Source: JBFWRK01 sp050248955
Lineage (GTDB): Bacteria > Actinomycetota > Acidimicrobiia > Acidimicrobiales > Ilumatobacteraceae
Assembly: GCA_050248955.1 (NCBI GenBank)
Contig: JBFWRK010000006.1
Span: forward strand, 1-64,000
Length of the DNA stretch: 64,000 bases
Reading direction: 5' to 3'
The stretch's first letter is position 1; the number at the start of each line of letters is the position of its first letter. The notes under the pieces were generated by a model, which did no database searches, was not told the DNA's origin, and was given only the letters and a program-made list of their open reading frames with translations. This document shows positions 23,856 through 33,642 of the stretch, in pieces. The translations under genes and the position numbers were made by a program.

Positions 23856-25915
23856 CAGTTCACTCCCAGAGCGGTGATGACGAGGTCGATGAGCTTGATC
23901 CCGACGAACGGGGCGATGATCCCGCCGCCGCCGTAGATGAGGATGTTGCGCCGCAGCACCGCCGCGGCCCCGGCGGCGACGAACTTCACGCCCCGCAGCG
24001 CGAGCGGTATCAGGGCGACGATGATCAGCGCGTTGAAGATGACCGCAGAGAGGATCGCCGAGCGAGGCGTCTCCAGGTTCATCACGTTGATGCTGTCGAG
24101 TTGTGGGAACACGCCGACGAACATCGCGGGGATGATGGCGAAGTACTTCGCCACGTCGTTGGCGATCGAGAAGGTCGTGAGCGATCCCCGTGTGATCAGC
24201 AGCTGCTTGCCGATCTCGACGATGTCGATGAGCTTCGTCGGGTTCGAGTCGAGGTCGACCATGTTCCCGGCTTCCTTGGCGGCTTGCGTGCCGGTGTTCA
24301 TCGCGACGCCGACGTCGGCCTGAGCGAGCGCGGGAGCGTCGTTCGTACCGTCACCGGTCATGGCGACGAGGCGCCCGCCCTCCTGCTCCCGCTTGATGAG
24401 CATCATCTTGTCCTCGGGCGTGGCCTCGGCGAGGAAGTCGTCGACGCCCGCTTCGGTGGCGATCGCTCGCGCTGTGAGCGGGTTGTCGCCGGTGATCATG
24501 ACCGTTCGGATGCCCATCCGGCGAAGCTCTGCGAACCGCTCGGCGATGCCCTGCTTGACGACATCCTTGAGGTGGATCACGCCGAGCACCCGGACGTGCG
24601 CGGTGCCCTGCTCCTGCTCCGCGACTGCGACCGTGAGTGGCGTGCCGCCGCCCATGGCGACGCCTTCGACGATGGACGTCAACTCGGGCGGCACGGTGCC
24701 GCCGAGCTCTTCGACCCATCGGCGCACCGAATCGGCGGCACCCTTGCGCACCTGGCGGCCTTCGAGGTCGACGCCGCTCATCCGAGTCTGCGCCGTGAAG
24801 GGCACGAGGACCGCGCCGTGGAGCACGCGCTCGCGCAGGCCGAAGCGGTCCTTCGCCAGGACGACGACGGAGCGACCCTCTGGGGTCTCGTCGGACAGGC
24901 TGGCCAGTTGGGCTGCCTCGGCCAGCTGTGCCTCGTCGACGCCCGGGAGCGGCAGGAATTCGGCAGCCTGGCGATTGCCGAGCGTGATGGTGCCCGTCTT
25001 GTCGAGCAGCAAGGTCGCGCAGTCGCCCGCAGCTTCGACGGCCCGTCCTGACATGGCGAGCACGTTGCGCTGCACGAGCCGGTCCATGCCGGCGATGCCG
25101 ATCGCGGACAGCAACGCGCCGATCGTCGTCGGGATCAGGCAGACGAGCAAGGCGACGAGGATGATGACGTCCTGCTCCGCACCCGAATAGATCGCGAATG
25201 GCTGCAGGGTGACCGTCGCCAGCAGGAAGATGATCGTGAGTCCTGCGAGCAGGATGTTGAGCGCGATCTCGTTGGGAGTCTTCTGCCGGCTGGCCCCTTC
25301 GACGAGGGCGATCATCCGGTCGAGGAAGGTCTCGCCGGCCCGGGCCGTGATCCGCACGACGATCTCGTCGGACAGCACCCGTGTGCCGCCGGTGACCGCT
25401 GAGCGGTCACCGCCGGACTCGCGGATCACCGGTGCCGACTCCCCGGTGATGGCGGACTCGTCGACCGAGGCGATGCCTTCGATGATCTCGCCGTCGGAGG
25501 GGATCATCTCGCCGGCGGAGACGACACACTCGTCGCCGACATCGAGTTTGGAGGACGGCACGGCTGACGTCGTCCCGTCCGGGTTGCGGCGGTTCGCCAT
25601 CGTCTCGGCGCGCGCCTGGCGCAGGGTCGCCGCCTGTGCCTTGCCTCGCCCCTCGGCCATCGCCTCGGCGAAGTTGGCGAAGAGGACGGTGAACCAGAGC
25701 CATGCTGCGACCAAACCTGCGAAGACGTTCTGGTCGCCGTCGGCGTCGGCGATGTCCCTCAGCCACAGATAGGTGACGAGCAGGCTGCCGATCTCGACGA
25801 TGAACATGACCGGGTTGCGCACCATGTGGCGCGGATGGAGTTTGCGGACGCTGTCGAGTGCGGCCTGACGGACGATCGCACGATCGAACAGCGACCGGCG
25901 GGTCGTGGTTGACAT
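23855..25915 (-). CDS. kdpB: K+-transporting P-type ATPase subunit B (KdpB)
   Basis: 686 residues, ATP-hydrolysing subunit of the Kdp pump. Visible motifs: AITGESAPV (actuator loop TGES), LLDKTGTITLGNR with the phosphorylated Asp, KGAADSVRRWV in the nucleotide-binding domain, MITGDNPLTA, and MTGDGTNDAPALAQADVGVAM in the P domain. Membrane segments occur at about 40-80, 225-290 and the C-terminal 120 residues. Length is normal. It lies 7 bp downstream of kdpA. Confidence 0.96.
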   Translation of the reverse strand: MSTTTRRSLFDRAIVRQAALDSVRKLHPRHMVRNPVMFIVEIGSLLVTYLWLRDIADADGDQNVFAGLVAAWLWFTVLFANFAEAMAEGRGKAQAATLRQARAETMANRRNPDGTTSAVPSSKLDVGDECVVSAGEMIPSDGEIIEGIASVDESAITGESAPVIRESGGDRSAVTGGTRVLSDEIVVRITARAGETFLDRMIALVEGASRQKTPNEIALNILLAGLTIIFLLATVTLQPFAIYSGAEQDVIILVALLVCLIPTTIGALLSAIGIAGMDRLVQRNVLAMSGRAVEAAGDCATLLLDKTGTITLGNRQAAEFLPLPGVDEAQLAEAAQLASLSDETPEGRSVVVLAKDRFGLRERVLHGAVLVPFTAQTRMSGVDLEGRQVRKGAADSVRRWVEELGGTVPPELTSIVEGVAMGGGTPLTVAVAEQEQGTAHVRVLGVIHLKDVVKQGIAERFAELRRMGIRTVMITGDNPLTARAIATEAGVDDFLAEATPEDKMMLIKREQEGGRLVAMTGDGTNDAPALAQADVGVAMNTGTQAAKEAGNMVDLDSNPTKLIDIVEIGKQLLITRGSLTTFSIANDVAKYFAIIPAMFVGVFPQLDSINVMNLETPRSAILSAVIFNALIIVALIPLALRGVKFVAAGAAAVLRRNILIYGGGGIIAPFVGIKLIDLVITALGVN

Positions 25916-25922
25916 GACGCTC

Positions 25923-27638
25923 CTAGAGGCCCAGGTGCTCGACCACAGGGCCGAGCGCGATGACGGGGAAGTAGGTCAGGCCGACGACGATCAGCACGAC
26001 ACCGGTGAGCAGGCCGGCGAACAGCGGGGTATCGGTCGGGAACGTCCCAGCCGACGCCGGTACCGTCTGCTTGCGAGCGAGCGCACCTGCGATGGCGAGC
26101 GCCGGCACGATCAGGAGGAACCGACCAGCCAGCATGCTCAGCGCGAGCGTGGTGTTGTACCAGTCGGTGTTGCCGGCGAGGCCGCCGAAGGCTGAACCGT
26201 TGTTGTTGGCCGCGGAGGTGAACGCGTACGTGACCTCGGTCAGCCCGTGTGGACCGGAGTTGTAGATCGATGTCTGAGCGGTGTCGAGCAACACGGACGC
26301 TGCCGCGAAGCTGAGGACGACCACGGGCGCGGCCAGGATGTACAGGACGATGAGCTTCATCTCGGCGGCCTGGATCTTCTTGCCGAGGTACTCCGGTGTG
26401 CGCCCGACCATGAGTCCGGCGATGAACACCGACAGCACCGCGAAGACGAGCATCCCGTAGAGCCCTGCTCCGACGCCGCCCGGGCTCACTTCGCCGAGCA
26501 TCATGTTCACCAGCGGTACGGCGCCGCCGCCCGGCGTCATGCTGTCATGGAAGCAGTTCACCGAGCCCGTCGAGGTCCCCGTGGTGGTCGCGGCGTGGAG
26601 GCCGCAGGCGGCCGAGCCGAGCCGGAGCTCCTTGCCCTCCATGTTGCCGCCGCCCTGATCGGCGCCGACGACCTGGGTGACGCCCGCCTCGTCCAATCGA
26701 GGGTTCCCCCCGGTCTCGAACGCCTGGGCGACGAACGCGCTGGAGATCCACAGCGCGAACATGGCGGCGAAGACCGCCCAACCCTGCTTCTGGTTCTTGG
26801 CGAAGCGTCCGAACGTGTACGTCAACGCGAACGGGATGAGCAGGATGAGGAACATCTCGAGCAGGTTGGTGAACCCGGTCGGATTCTCGAACGGGTGAGT
26901 GGCGTTCGCATTGAGCGGTCCGCCGCCGTTGGTGCCGAGCTCCTTGATCGCCTCCTGGCTCGCGAACGGACCGCCGGCGATCGCTTGGCTCGCACCCTCG
27001 ACCGTCGTCGCCTCGGTGAAGCCGTCGAAGTTCTGGATCATCCCTTGTGCGACGAACACCACGGCGAACACGAGCGCGATCGGCAACAGCACGCGGGTGG
27101 TCGCTCGGGTCAGGTCGACCCAGAAGTTGCCGATCGTGGCCGAGCGGCGGCGAGTCAGGCCGCGCACGAGGGCGATCGCCACCGCGATGCCGACAGCGGC
27201 CGAGACGAAGTTCTGGACCGCGAGACCGGACATCTGGATCAGGTGCGACACCGTGCTCTCGGGCGCGTAATTCTGCCAGTTCGTGTTGGTGGTGAAGCTG
27301 ACCGCCGTGTTGAACGACAACGCCTCCGGGACGTTGGAGACGTCGGTCGGATTCAATGGCAGCCACTCCTGGACGCGCTGCAGCAGGTACAGGCCGAGCA
27401 CCGAGAACAAGCTGAAGCTCAGCAGCCCGAAGGCGTAGGCCTGCCACCGCTGCTCCCGGCTGGGATCGACTCCGGTGACGCGGTAGATGACACGCTCGAT
27501 GGGACGGAAGACACGGTCGCCGGGGGCGCGATCACCCTCGACGCCGAAGACCTTGGCCATGTAGCGACCGAGGAGCGGTGTCGTAATGAAGATCAGCGCG
27601 ATGAGGACCGCGAACTGGAGCCAGTTGGCCGCGGACAT
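25923..27638 (-). CDS. kdpA: K+-transporting ATPase subunit A (KdpA)
   Basis: 571 residues, about ten membrane helices; the K+-binding and translocating subunit, related to SKT channel-type transporters. Selectivity-filter-like stretches are visible: FNTAVSFTTNTNWQNY, ELGTNGGGPLNANATHPFENP, and TSAANNNGSAFGGL. Start is the ATG at 27636-27638, one base after the kdpF stop. Part of the minus-strand operon small ORF-F-A-B-C-D-E. Confidence 0.96.
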   Translation of the reverse strand: MSAANWLQFAVLIALIFITTPLLGRYMAKVFGVEGDRAPGDRVFRPIERVIYRVTGVDPSREQRWQAYAFGLLSFSLFSVLGLYLLQRVQEWLPLNPTDVSNVPEALSFNTAVSFTTNTNWQNYAPESTVSHLIQMSGLAVQNFVSAAVGIAVAIALVRGLTRRRSATIGNFWVDLTRATTRVLLPIALVFAVVFVAQGMIQNFDGFTEATTVEGASQAIAGGPFASQEAIKELGTNGGGPLNANATHPFENPTGFTNLLEMFLILLIPFALTYTFGRFAKNQKQGWAVFAAMFALWISSAFVAQAFETGGNPRLDEAGVTQVVGADQGGGNMEGKELRLGSAACGLHAATTTGTSTGSVNCFHDSMTPGGGAVPLVNMMLGEVSPGGVGAGLYGMLVFAVLSVFIAGLMVGRTPEYLGKKIQAAEMKLIVLYILAAPVVVLSFAAASVLLDTAQTSIYNSGPHGLTEVTYAFTSAANNNGSAFGGLAGNTDWYNTTLALSMLAGRFLLIVPALAIAGALARKQTVPASAGTFPTDTPLFAGLLTGVVLIVVGLTYFPVIALGPVVEHLGL

Positions 27639-27639
27639 G

Positions 27640-27729
27640 TCAGAGCCTCTCCGGGAACAACAGCGCCACCACGAGGTAGGCGGTCATCAGGATGGACAGC
27701 ACCAGGCCGAGGACGTTGTCGGCGGTCAC
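27640..27729 (-). CDS. kdpF: K+-transporting ATPase subunit F (KdpF), 29 residues
   Basis: Found by reading the gap upstream of kdpA: a GTG at 27727-27729 (GGAGGT 6 bases upstream) opens a 29-residue single-helix peptide beginning TADNVLGLVLSIL and ending VALLFPERL, followed by TGA at 27642-27640. The core 'LGLVL...YLV.AL..PERF/L' is the KdpF signature; the peptide stabilises the Kdp complex in the membrane. The start overlaps the stop of the upstream 47-residue ORF by 4 bases and the stop is one base from kdpA. Confidence 0.93.
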   Translation of the reverse strand: MTADNVLGLVLSILMTAYLVVALLFPERL

Positions 27730-27869
27730 GGCGCTACCTCCTCGAGCTCGGCCGGCGCCGTCCCGGTCGAGATCTCCTCGGCACCGACGATGCGGGCGCA
27801 CGCTCGCACGTAGCCGGCGGCGATGGCGAAGAAGCCGAGGGTGATCGACACGAAGACCACGTCTCTCAT
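27726..27869 (-). CDS. Small membrane protein leading the kdp operon
   Basis: 47 residues from the ATG at 27867-27869, with GGAG about 8 bases upstream. One membrane helix (VVFVSITLGFFAIAAGYV) is followed by RACARIVG and a short acidic tail. Its stop overlaps the kdpF start by 4 bases (GTGA), so it is translated as part of the kdp message. Short proteins with a similar FFA...YV..C..I pattern precede kdpF in many actinobacteria, but no function is known. Possible pump-associated peptide (inference). Confidence 0.78.
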   Translation of the reverse strand: MRDVVFVSITLGFFAIAAGYVRACARIVGAEEISTGTAPAELEEVAP

Positions 27870-28252
27870 GCAGCGCTCCTGACGTCGAGCAAGGGCGCGC
27901 CGACCGACCAGATCGGAGGACTCGCCCATGCGGTGGTGAGAGAGGACAAGACGAACGGACACCACGGCGTGGTCCAGCGAACGCTTCGATGACGGATGTC
28001 CACGGAGGTATCGATACGCCGTGTCGAACGGCGCGACCAGGGCCTTAACGCCATGTCGTCGCGGGTCGCCGGACTCTTAACGCACCGGTAACCTCGCGCT
28101 GATCCCGCGGCGGCGCGGACCGGCCATCGCTCGCGCGTCCAGCACCCGGTTCGACATGGTCTCGACAAGACGCGCTCGAACCGCAGCCCGCGATGGGGCT
28201 GCGTCGACGCGGGGTCTTGGAGGTCGGCGTCCGAGCTGGACGGTGACGTCTT
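27870..28252. promoter_or_regulatory. 383-bp intergenic region with likely kdp promoter and operator candidates
   Basis: No convincing gene was found here. It should hold the kdp promoter (minus strand). Structure seen: a perfect 10-bp palindrome GTATCGATAC at 28009-28018; an 8-bp direct repeat CTTAACGC at 28044-28051 and 28076-28083, 32 bp apart (about three helical turns), suited to a dimeric OmpR-type regulator such as KdpE; and a hairpin nearer the thiolase gene. No clear -35/-10 pair and no recognisable riboswitch was seen. The operator role is inference. Confidence 0.4.
28183..28202 (-). terminator. Hairpin downstream of the thiolase gene
   Basis: GCAGCCC / GGGCTGC form a 7-bp stem with a 6-base loop, 50 bp past the thiolase stop (28253) in its direction of transcription. 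No T-run; assigned as a probable factor-independent or pausing terminator by position. Confidence 0.4.
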
Positions 28253-29458
28253 CTACGCGGCGGACTTCTCCAGGATGTGGACGCCGCAGGCCGAGCCGAG
28301 GCCGATCACGTGGGCCAGCCCGACCCTCGCGCCCTCGATCTGACGATCGCCCGCTTCGCCGCGGAGGTGATGGCAGATCTCCCAGATGTTGGCGATGCCT
28401 GTTGCCGCGATCGGGTGCCCCTTCGACTCGAGACCGCCCGAGACGTTGACCGGCTTCGAGCCGTCCCGCCACGTGGCCCCGGAGTTGAAGAAGTCCACAG
28501 CGCCACCCTCGTCGCAGAGCATGAGGTTGTCGTAGTGGACGAGCTCGGCGGTCGCGAAGCAGTCGTGCAGCTCGACGAGGTCGAGGTCGTCCGGGCCGAT
28601 GCCCGCCTTCTCGTACGCCTGCGTCGCCGCGATCCGCGTGAGCGTGTTGACGTCGGGCAGCACCTGGCAGGCCTCCTGCCACGGGTCGCTCGTCAGCACC
28701 GATGCCGCGACCTTGACGGCGCGACGCTGCTGCTCGAGCGACAGCGTCTTCAGCTTGGCGTCGCTCACGACGACGGCGGCGGCAGCGCCGTCGCAGTTCG
28801 CGGAGCACATCGGCCGGGTGTTCGGGTAGGCGATCATCACGTCGCCCATGATCTGCTCGAGCGACATCCGCTTCGTGTAGGCCGCGAGCGGGTTCAGCGT
28901 CGAGTGGGCGTGGTTCTTCTCGGAGATCTTGGCGAAGAGCTCGAAGCTCGCGCCGCCGTACTTGTGGCCGTACTCCATGCCGACCTGGGCGAACACGCCG
29001 GGCATCCCCTCGGTGCCGATGCGCCCGTCGATCGGGGCCACGGCGCCGTAGCGTCCTCTCGGCGTCCAGGCGCTGTCGTCGGACTTCGACTGACCACCGG
29101 GGCCGAGCAGACCGGCTCCGGCGAGCTTCTCCACCCCGACGGCGAGACCGAAGTCGGCCTCGCCGGCCTTGATCGCCATGATCGCCGTGCGCAGCGCAGT
29201 GGCACCGGTCGCGCAGGCGTTGGAGACGTTGTACACGGGGATGCCGGTCTGGCCGATCTGCTTCTGGATCTGCTGGCCGATGCCGCCGCCCCCCATCAGG
29301 CAGCCCGCGGCGAGCACGCCCATGTCCTTCATCGTCACACCGCCGTCGTCGAGCGCGGCGAGCGCGGCCTCCGAAGCGAGATCCACGGTGTCCCTGTCCG
29401 GGTACTTCCCGAACTTCGTCATCTTGATCCCGAGGATCCAAACGTCATCGCTCGCCAT
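28253..29458 (-). CDS. Thiolase family protein (acetyl-CoA acetyltransferase / SCP-x type)
   Basis: 401 residues. The nucleophilic Cys lies in NVSNACATGATALR; the second catalytic region is SGGLESKGHPIAATGIANI with the essential His; the third is GLGSACGVHIL with a Cys. The segment ELHDCFATAELVHYDNL is typical of the SCP-x/lipid-transfer thiolase branch rather than biosynthetic thiolases. It likely acts on acyl-CoA chain shortening or a related C-C bond reaction. The DUF35 gene 34 bp upstream is a common obligate partner of this branch. Confidence 0.9.
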   Translation of the reverse strand: MASDDVWILGIKMTKFGKYPDRDTVDLASEAALAALDDGGVTMKDMGVLAAGCLMGGGGIGQQIQKQIGQTGIPVYNVSNACATGATALRTAIMAIKAGEADFGLAVGVEKLAGAGLLGPGGQSKSDDSAWTPRGRYGAVAPIDGRIGTEGMPGVFAQVGMEYGHKYGGASFELFAKISEKNHAHSTLNPLAAYTKRMSLEQIMGDVMIAYPNTRPMCSANCDGAAAAVVVSDAKLKTLSLEQQRRAVKVAASVLTSDPWQEACQVLPDVNTLTRIAATQAYEKAGIGPDDLDLVELHDCFATAELVHYDNLMLCDEGGAVDFFNSGATWRDGSKPVNVSGGLESKGHPIAATGIANIWEICHHLRGEAGDRQIEGARVGLAHVIGLGSACGVHILEKSAA

Positions 29459-29492
29459 GGTGTGCCTTCTCCTTCTCGAACGGTCCGGTCGT

Positions 29493-29888
29493 TCAGCTGA
29501 TGGGTTCGAAGCCGAAGCCGATGGCCTCGGTGCCGTTGTCGTCGACGCCGAGGCTCGTGGTGGCGAGGCGCACCTTCATGCCGAGCGACACGTGGTCGGG
29601 ATCAGGTTCGACGTTGATGATGTTCCCGCGAACGCTCGTGCCCCCACAGTCGACGATTCCGGAGACGAACGGCACGGGGACACCCGGAGCCGCGAACGTC
29701 ACGATCGTGAACGCCCGCACCTCGCCCTCGGTTCCGACGTCGACCTTGCGGAACTCCGTGCCCGAGCAGTTGGCGCACGCGTTGCGACGGTCGAAGTAGC
29801 GGGCGTTGCATGCCACGCACTCGTTCGCCACCAGGTGGGGCTTGTCGCCCAGCACCAAGTAGTCGACCAGTGGGATCTGATTGGCCAT
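29493..29888 (-). CDS. Zn-ribbon/OB-fold (DUF35) acyl-CoA-associated protein
   Basis: 131 residues. An N-terminal rubredoxin-like zinc ribbon has four Cys in CVACNARYFDRRNACANC, followed by the OB-fold with GEVRAFTIVTFAAPGVPVPF and GMKVRLATTS. DUF35 proteins bind thiolase-like enzymes and acyl-CoA, and in steroid side-chain systems the complex is required for activity. Co-directional with the thiolase at 28253-29458, so a two-subunit enzyme is likely (inference). Confidence 0.9.
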   Translation of the reverse strand: MANQIPLVDYLVLGDKPHLVANECVACNARYFDRRNACANCSGTEFRKVDVGTEGEVRAFTIVTFAAPGVPVPFVSGIVDCGGTSVRGNIINVEPDPDHVSLGMKVRLATTSLGVDDNGTEAIGFGFEPIS

Positions 29889-29997
29889 GGAGCCCCTCCG
29901 TACGCGATCGAACGAGACGATCCTACGAAGTGACGGCCCCCGGGACGAATCGAGCGCGCTGATTCACCGGCGCGGCGAGCGGCGGCCGGGACCCGCG

Positions 29998-30219
29998 CTA
30001 CGCGGCACGGATGCGCGTCTCGCTCGTCGCGATCAGCCGTCCGAAGGCGCGCTCGCGGGCCACGGCGGGTTGCGAGCGGTCGAGGACGATCCGCACGAGC
30101 TCCATGTTCCCGGCGTCTCCGCCGCTGCGGCGCAACGCGGATGTCACCGCGGCGTCGTGGGCGGTGATGCCGTCTCGGGCGATCGCCCAGGCGAGGGTGT
30201 TCATCGTGGCCATGTTCAT
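29998..30219 (-). CDS. Small protein of unknown function, divergent from the LysR gene
   Basis: 73 residues, ATG at 30217-30219 with GGAGGA about 8 bases upstream, which makes this short frame credible. Sequence features: TLAWAIARDGITAHDAAVTSAL and a charged, Arg-rich C-terminal half; no signal or membrane segment. No family is recognised. It is read away from the LysR gene (start 30313), and LysR regulators often control a divergent neighbour, so it may be that target (inference). Confidence 0.62.
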   Translation of the reverse strand: MNMATMNTLAWAIARDGITAHDAAVTSALRRSGGDAGNMELVRIVLDRSQPAVARERAFGRLIATSETRIRAA

Positions 30220-30312
30220 CGGGATCGTTCCTCCTACCGACGAAGGTACGGGGGCGGGTGCATCTTGAAAAGCGATGATCCGAGATGTTCACGATCAGCT
30301 ACTCTTATCGCT

Positions 30313-31242
30313 GTGAACCTGCTCGCCGGTGCGGATCTCCGTCATCTCGCGGCCGTGAAGGCCGTTGCCGAAACGGGGTCGTTCGGTCGTGCGGCTGCTC
30401 GGCTCGGCTTCACCCAGTCGGCGATCAGCCAGCAGATCGCGACCCTCGAGCGATCGCTCGGAGCGCCGGTCTTCGACCGCCCCGGCGGTCCCCGCCCGGT
30501 CGAGCTGACACCGCTCGGCCGCGTGCTCGTGCAGCATGCCGACATCATCCTCCGCCAGGTCGACGCCGCATCGGAGGAGCTCGCTGCCGTGCTCGCCGGC
30601 AGCGCCGGCCGCTTGGTCGTCGGCAGCTTCCAGAGCGTGTCGGTCAAGGTGCTGCCGGTGGTGCTCGGGCGGTTGCGAGCAGAGCGGCCGGGCGTCGATC
30701 TGCGCGTGGTCGAGAGCGACGACAACGAGGAGCTGCTCGCACTGCTCGCCGCTGGTGAGCTCGATCTCACGTTCACGATCGGCCGGACCGATTCGCCGCT
30801 CGTGGAGCTGCTCCCGCTCTTCGAGGACGAGTTCGTGGTGCTGTCGCCGGCGGCCGACGGTGTGGTCGACGGGCCGATGCCGGTCCGCCGCCTCGCCGGC
30901 GCGCCGCTCATCGGTCAGCACGCCTGCTCCTGCCAGACGATCATCGACCACGGCTTGCTGCAGAACGGTGTCGAGCCGAAGTACGTGTTCCGTTCGAACG
31001 ACAACTCCGCCGTGCAGGCGATGGTCCGCGCCGGGATGGGCCATGCCGTGATGCCGCAGCTGGCGATCGACGCGTCGGACCCGGGCGTCGTCGTGCGGTC
31101 GCTGGAGCCGCCGCTCGCGAGCCGCGCGATCGGGCTCGCGCTGCCGGTCGGCCGGACGCGTGCCGGCGCAGTCGATCGGTTCGTCGAGATCGCCCACGAG
31201 GTCTGCGCGGAGCTCGCGTTCGCGTCGGCGATCGGGGCGTGA
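30313..31242 (+). CDS. LysR family transcriptional regulator
   Basis: 309 residues from the GTG at 30313; the frame is open upstream but the family N-terminus begins here (DLRHLAAVKAVAETGSFGRAA). Helix-turn-helix: RAAARLGFTQSAISQQIATLE, then VFDRPGGPRPVELTPLG. The C-terminal effector domain has RLVVGSFQSVSVKVLPVVL and DLTFTIGRTDSPLVE. The LysR binding site is expected in the 93-bp gap to the divergent small gene. The stop overlaps the next gene's GTG by 4 bases, an unusual coupling of a regulator to a cell-wall gene. Confidence 0.92.
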   Translation: MNLLAGADLRHLAAVKAVAETGSFGRAAARLGFTQSAISQQIATLERSLGAPVFDRPGGPRPVELTPLGRVLVQHADIILRQVDAASEELAAVLAGSAGRLVVGSFQSVSVKVLPVVLGRLRAERPGVDLRVVESDDNEELLALLAAGELDLTFTIGRTDSPLVELLPLFEDEFVVLSPAADGVVDGPMPVRRLAGAPLIGQHACSCQTIIDHGLLQNGVEPKYVFRSNDNSAVQAMVRAGMGHAVMPQLAIDASDPGVVVRSLEPPLASRAIGLALPVGRTRAGAVDRFVEIAHEVCAELAFASAIGA

Positions 31243-32123
31243 TCTCCCGCCGCACGTCGCGGCTGCTCGTCGCGCTGCTCGCGCTGGCAGCGTGCGGATC
31301 GCCGGCCGACGCCCCCGCCGCACCGGCGAGCACACCGGCGAACGCAACGGTGACGCCACCGCTCACGTCGGGCGCCGAGGCGACGACGACGGCGATCCGG
31401 CTCGAGACGACGACCGTCGACGCGGTCTGCGACCTCGACACGGTCGCAGCGGTCGCGGCGCGCCATCCGGAGGCGGGTCAGCTCGTCGTCGTCCGCACGC
31501 CGTCGTGGTCGTCGACGAGCGGCGTCCTCGACATCGCCGTCCGGTCCGCCGGCGGCTGGCAGTGTCAGCGCGGCGACCAGGTGGCGATGGTCGGGCGGGC
31601 CGGCACGCGCCCGCTCGTCGATCGTCGATCCGGCGACGGCACTGCTCCCGCCGGCGTCTTCCCGCTCGGGACGACGACGGCCTGGGACGGCGAGTCGTTC
31701 CAGTTCTTCGGCAACGGCGCGGACCCCGGCGTCCGTGGTGGCTACCGGGCGGTGCAGCCGGGGGACTGCTGGGGCGCGACGCCCGGCCGATCCACGTACA
31801 ACCACCTGTACCGCAGCAGCAGTGGATCGTGTCCGTCACCTGACGAGTACCTGCCGTCCATCACCGGTGCATACGTGCACGCCGCGGTGATCGGCGCGAA
31901 CAACGAGCCGGAGGTGTCCGGCGATGCACCAGGCGAGACGCCGTACGCCGCGGCGATCTTCCTGCACCGCCACTCCTACACCGCCGGCGGTGCGGTGAAG
32001 CCGACGAGCGGGTGCGTGTCGTTGGCGATCGAGGACCTCGTCCCGACGTTGACGTTGATCGACCCCGAGCGACAGCCGTACTTCGCCATCGGCCCCACCG
32101 ACTGGCTGCGGACCGCTGCATGA
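31239..32123 (+). CDS. L,D-transpeptidase (YkuD)-like lipoprotein
   Basis: 294 residues, GTG start at 31239 overlapping the LysR stop. The signal LLVALLALAAC ends in a lipobox (LAAC), so the protein is probably lipid-anchored. After a Thr/Ala-rich linker comes a domain with PAGVFPLGTTTAWDG, NHLYRSSSGSCPSPDEYL, and the catalytic segment IFLHRHSYTAGGAV...TSGCVSLAIEDL. The H...SGC arrangement is that of YkuD-type cross-linking enzymes, with SGC in place of the usual HGC. Inference: peptidoglycan cross-linking or modification at the outer face of the membrane. Confidence 0.84.
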   Translation: MISRRTSRLLVALLALAACGSPADAPAAPASTPANATVTPPLTSGAEATTTAIRLETTTVDAVCDLDTVAAVAARHPEAGQLVVVRTPSWSSTSGVLDIAVRSAGGWQCQRGDQVAMVGRAGTRPLVDRRSGDGTAPAGVFPLGTTTAWDGESFQFFGNGADPGVRGGYRAVQPGDCWGATPGRSTYNHLYRSSSGSCPSPDEYLPSITGAYVHAAVIGANNEPEVSGDAPGETPYAAAIFLHRHSYTAGGAVKPTSGCVSLAIEDLVPTLTLIDPERQPYFAIGPTDWLRTAA

Positions 32124-32158
32124 CCTCGCCGGCGCCGTGACCTGAGAGGATGGGCCCG

Positions 32159-33177
<1,019 letters not shown>

Positions 33178-33181
<4 letters not shown>

Positions 33182-33642
33182 CCGTCAGCCGGATCGTCGT
33201 CGGCGTCGATGGCTCCGACAACTCGCAACGCGCGCTGGCATGGGCGATCGACCTGGCGTCCGCGCTGGGTGCCGAGATCGTCGCCGTCCACTCGGTCGGG
33301 CTCCTCACCCGCGACGGGCACGGGGATCGTGTCCCGGCATCGAGTCACCGCGAGGAGATCGCCGAGCAGTTCGAGCGTGACTGGTGCGCGCCGCTGGATG
33401 CGCACACCGGACCGAACCGGCGCGTGCTGCGCGACGGCGAGCCGGTCGACGTCGTGCTCTCCGTCGCCGACGACGTGGAGGCCGACATGATCGTGCTCGG
33501 TTCGCGGGGGGTTGGTGGCTACCCTGAGCAGCTGCTCGGCAGCACCAGCCACCAGGTGGCAGAACGCTCCCCGCGGCCGGTCGTCATCGTGCCGCCCGTC
33601 GCCAGGGCTGCCGCCGTCACAGGAGAGGAATCGAGATCGTGA
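33178..33642 (+). CDS. Universal stress protein, ATP-binding type
   Basis: 154 residues. IVVGVDGSDNSQRALAWAID at the N-terminus and GSRGVGGYPEQLLGSTSHQV at the C-terminus give the G-2X-G-9X-G(S/T) nucleotide loop intact, so ATP binding is expected. The start overlaps the HDAC-family gene stop (ATGA) and the stop overlaps the CBS gene start (GTGA), so three proteins are made from one message. By context it may link adenine-nucleotide status to the deacylase (inference). Confidence 0.93.

Noticed and set aside
27870..28252. c-di-AMP (ydaO-type) or other riboswitch upstream of kdp
   Set aside because: No conserved riboswitch core could be recognised; only simple repeats and palindromes are visible.
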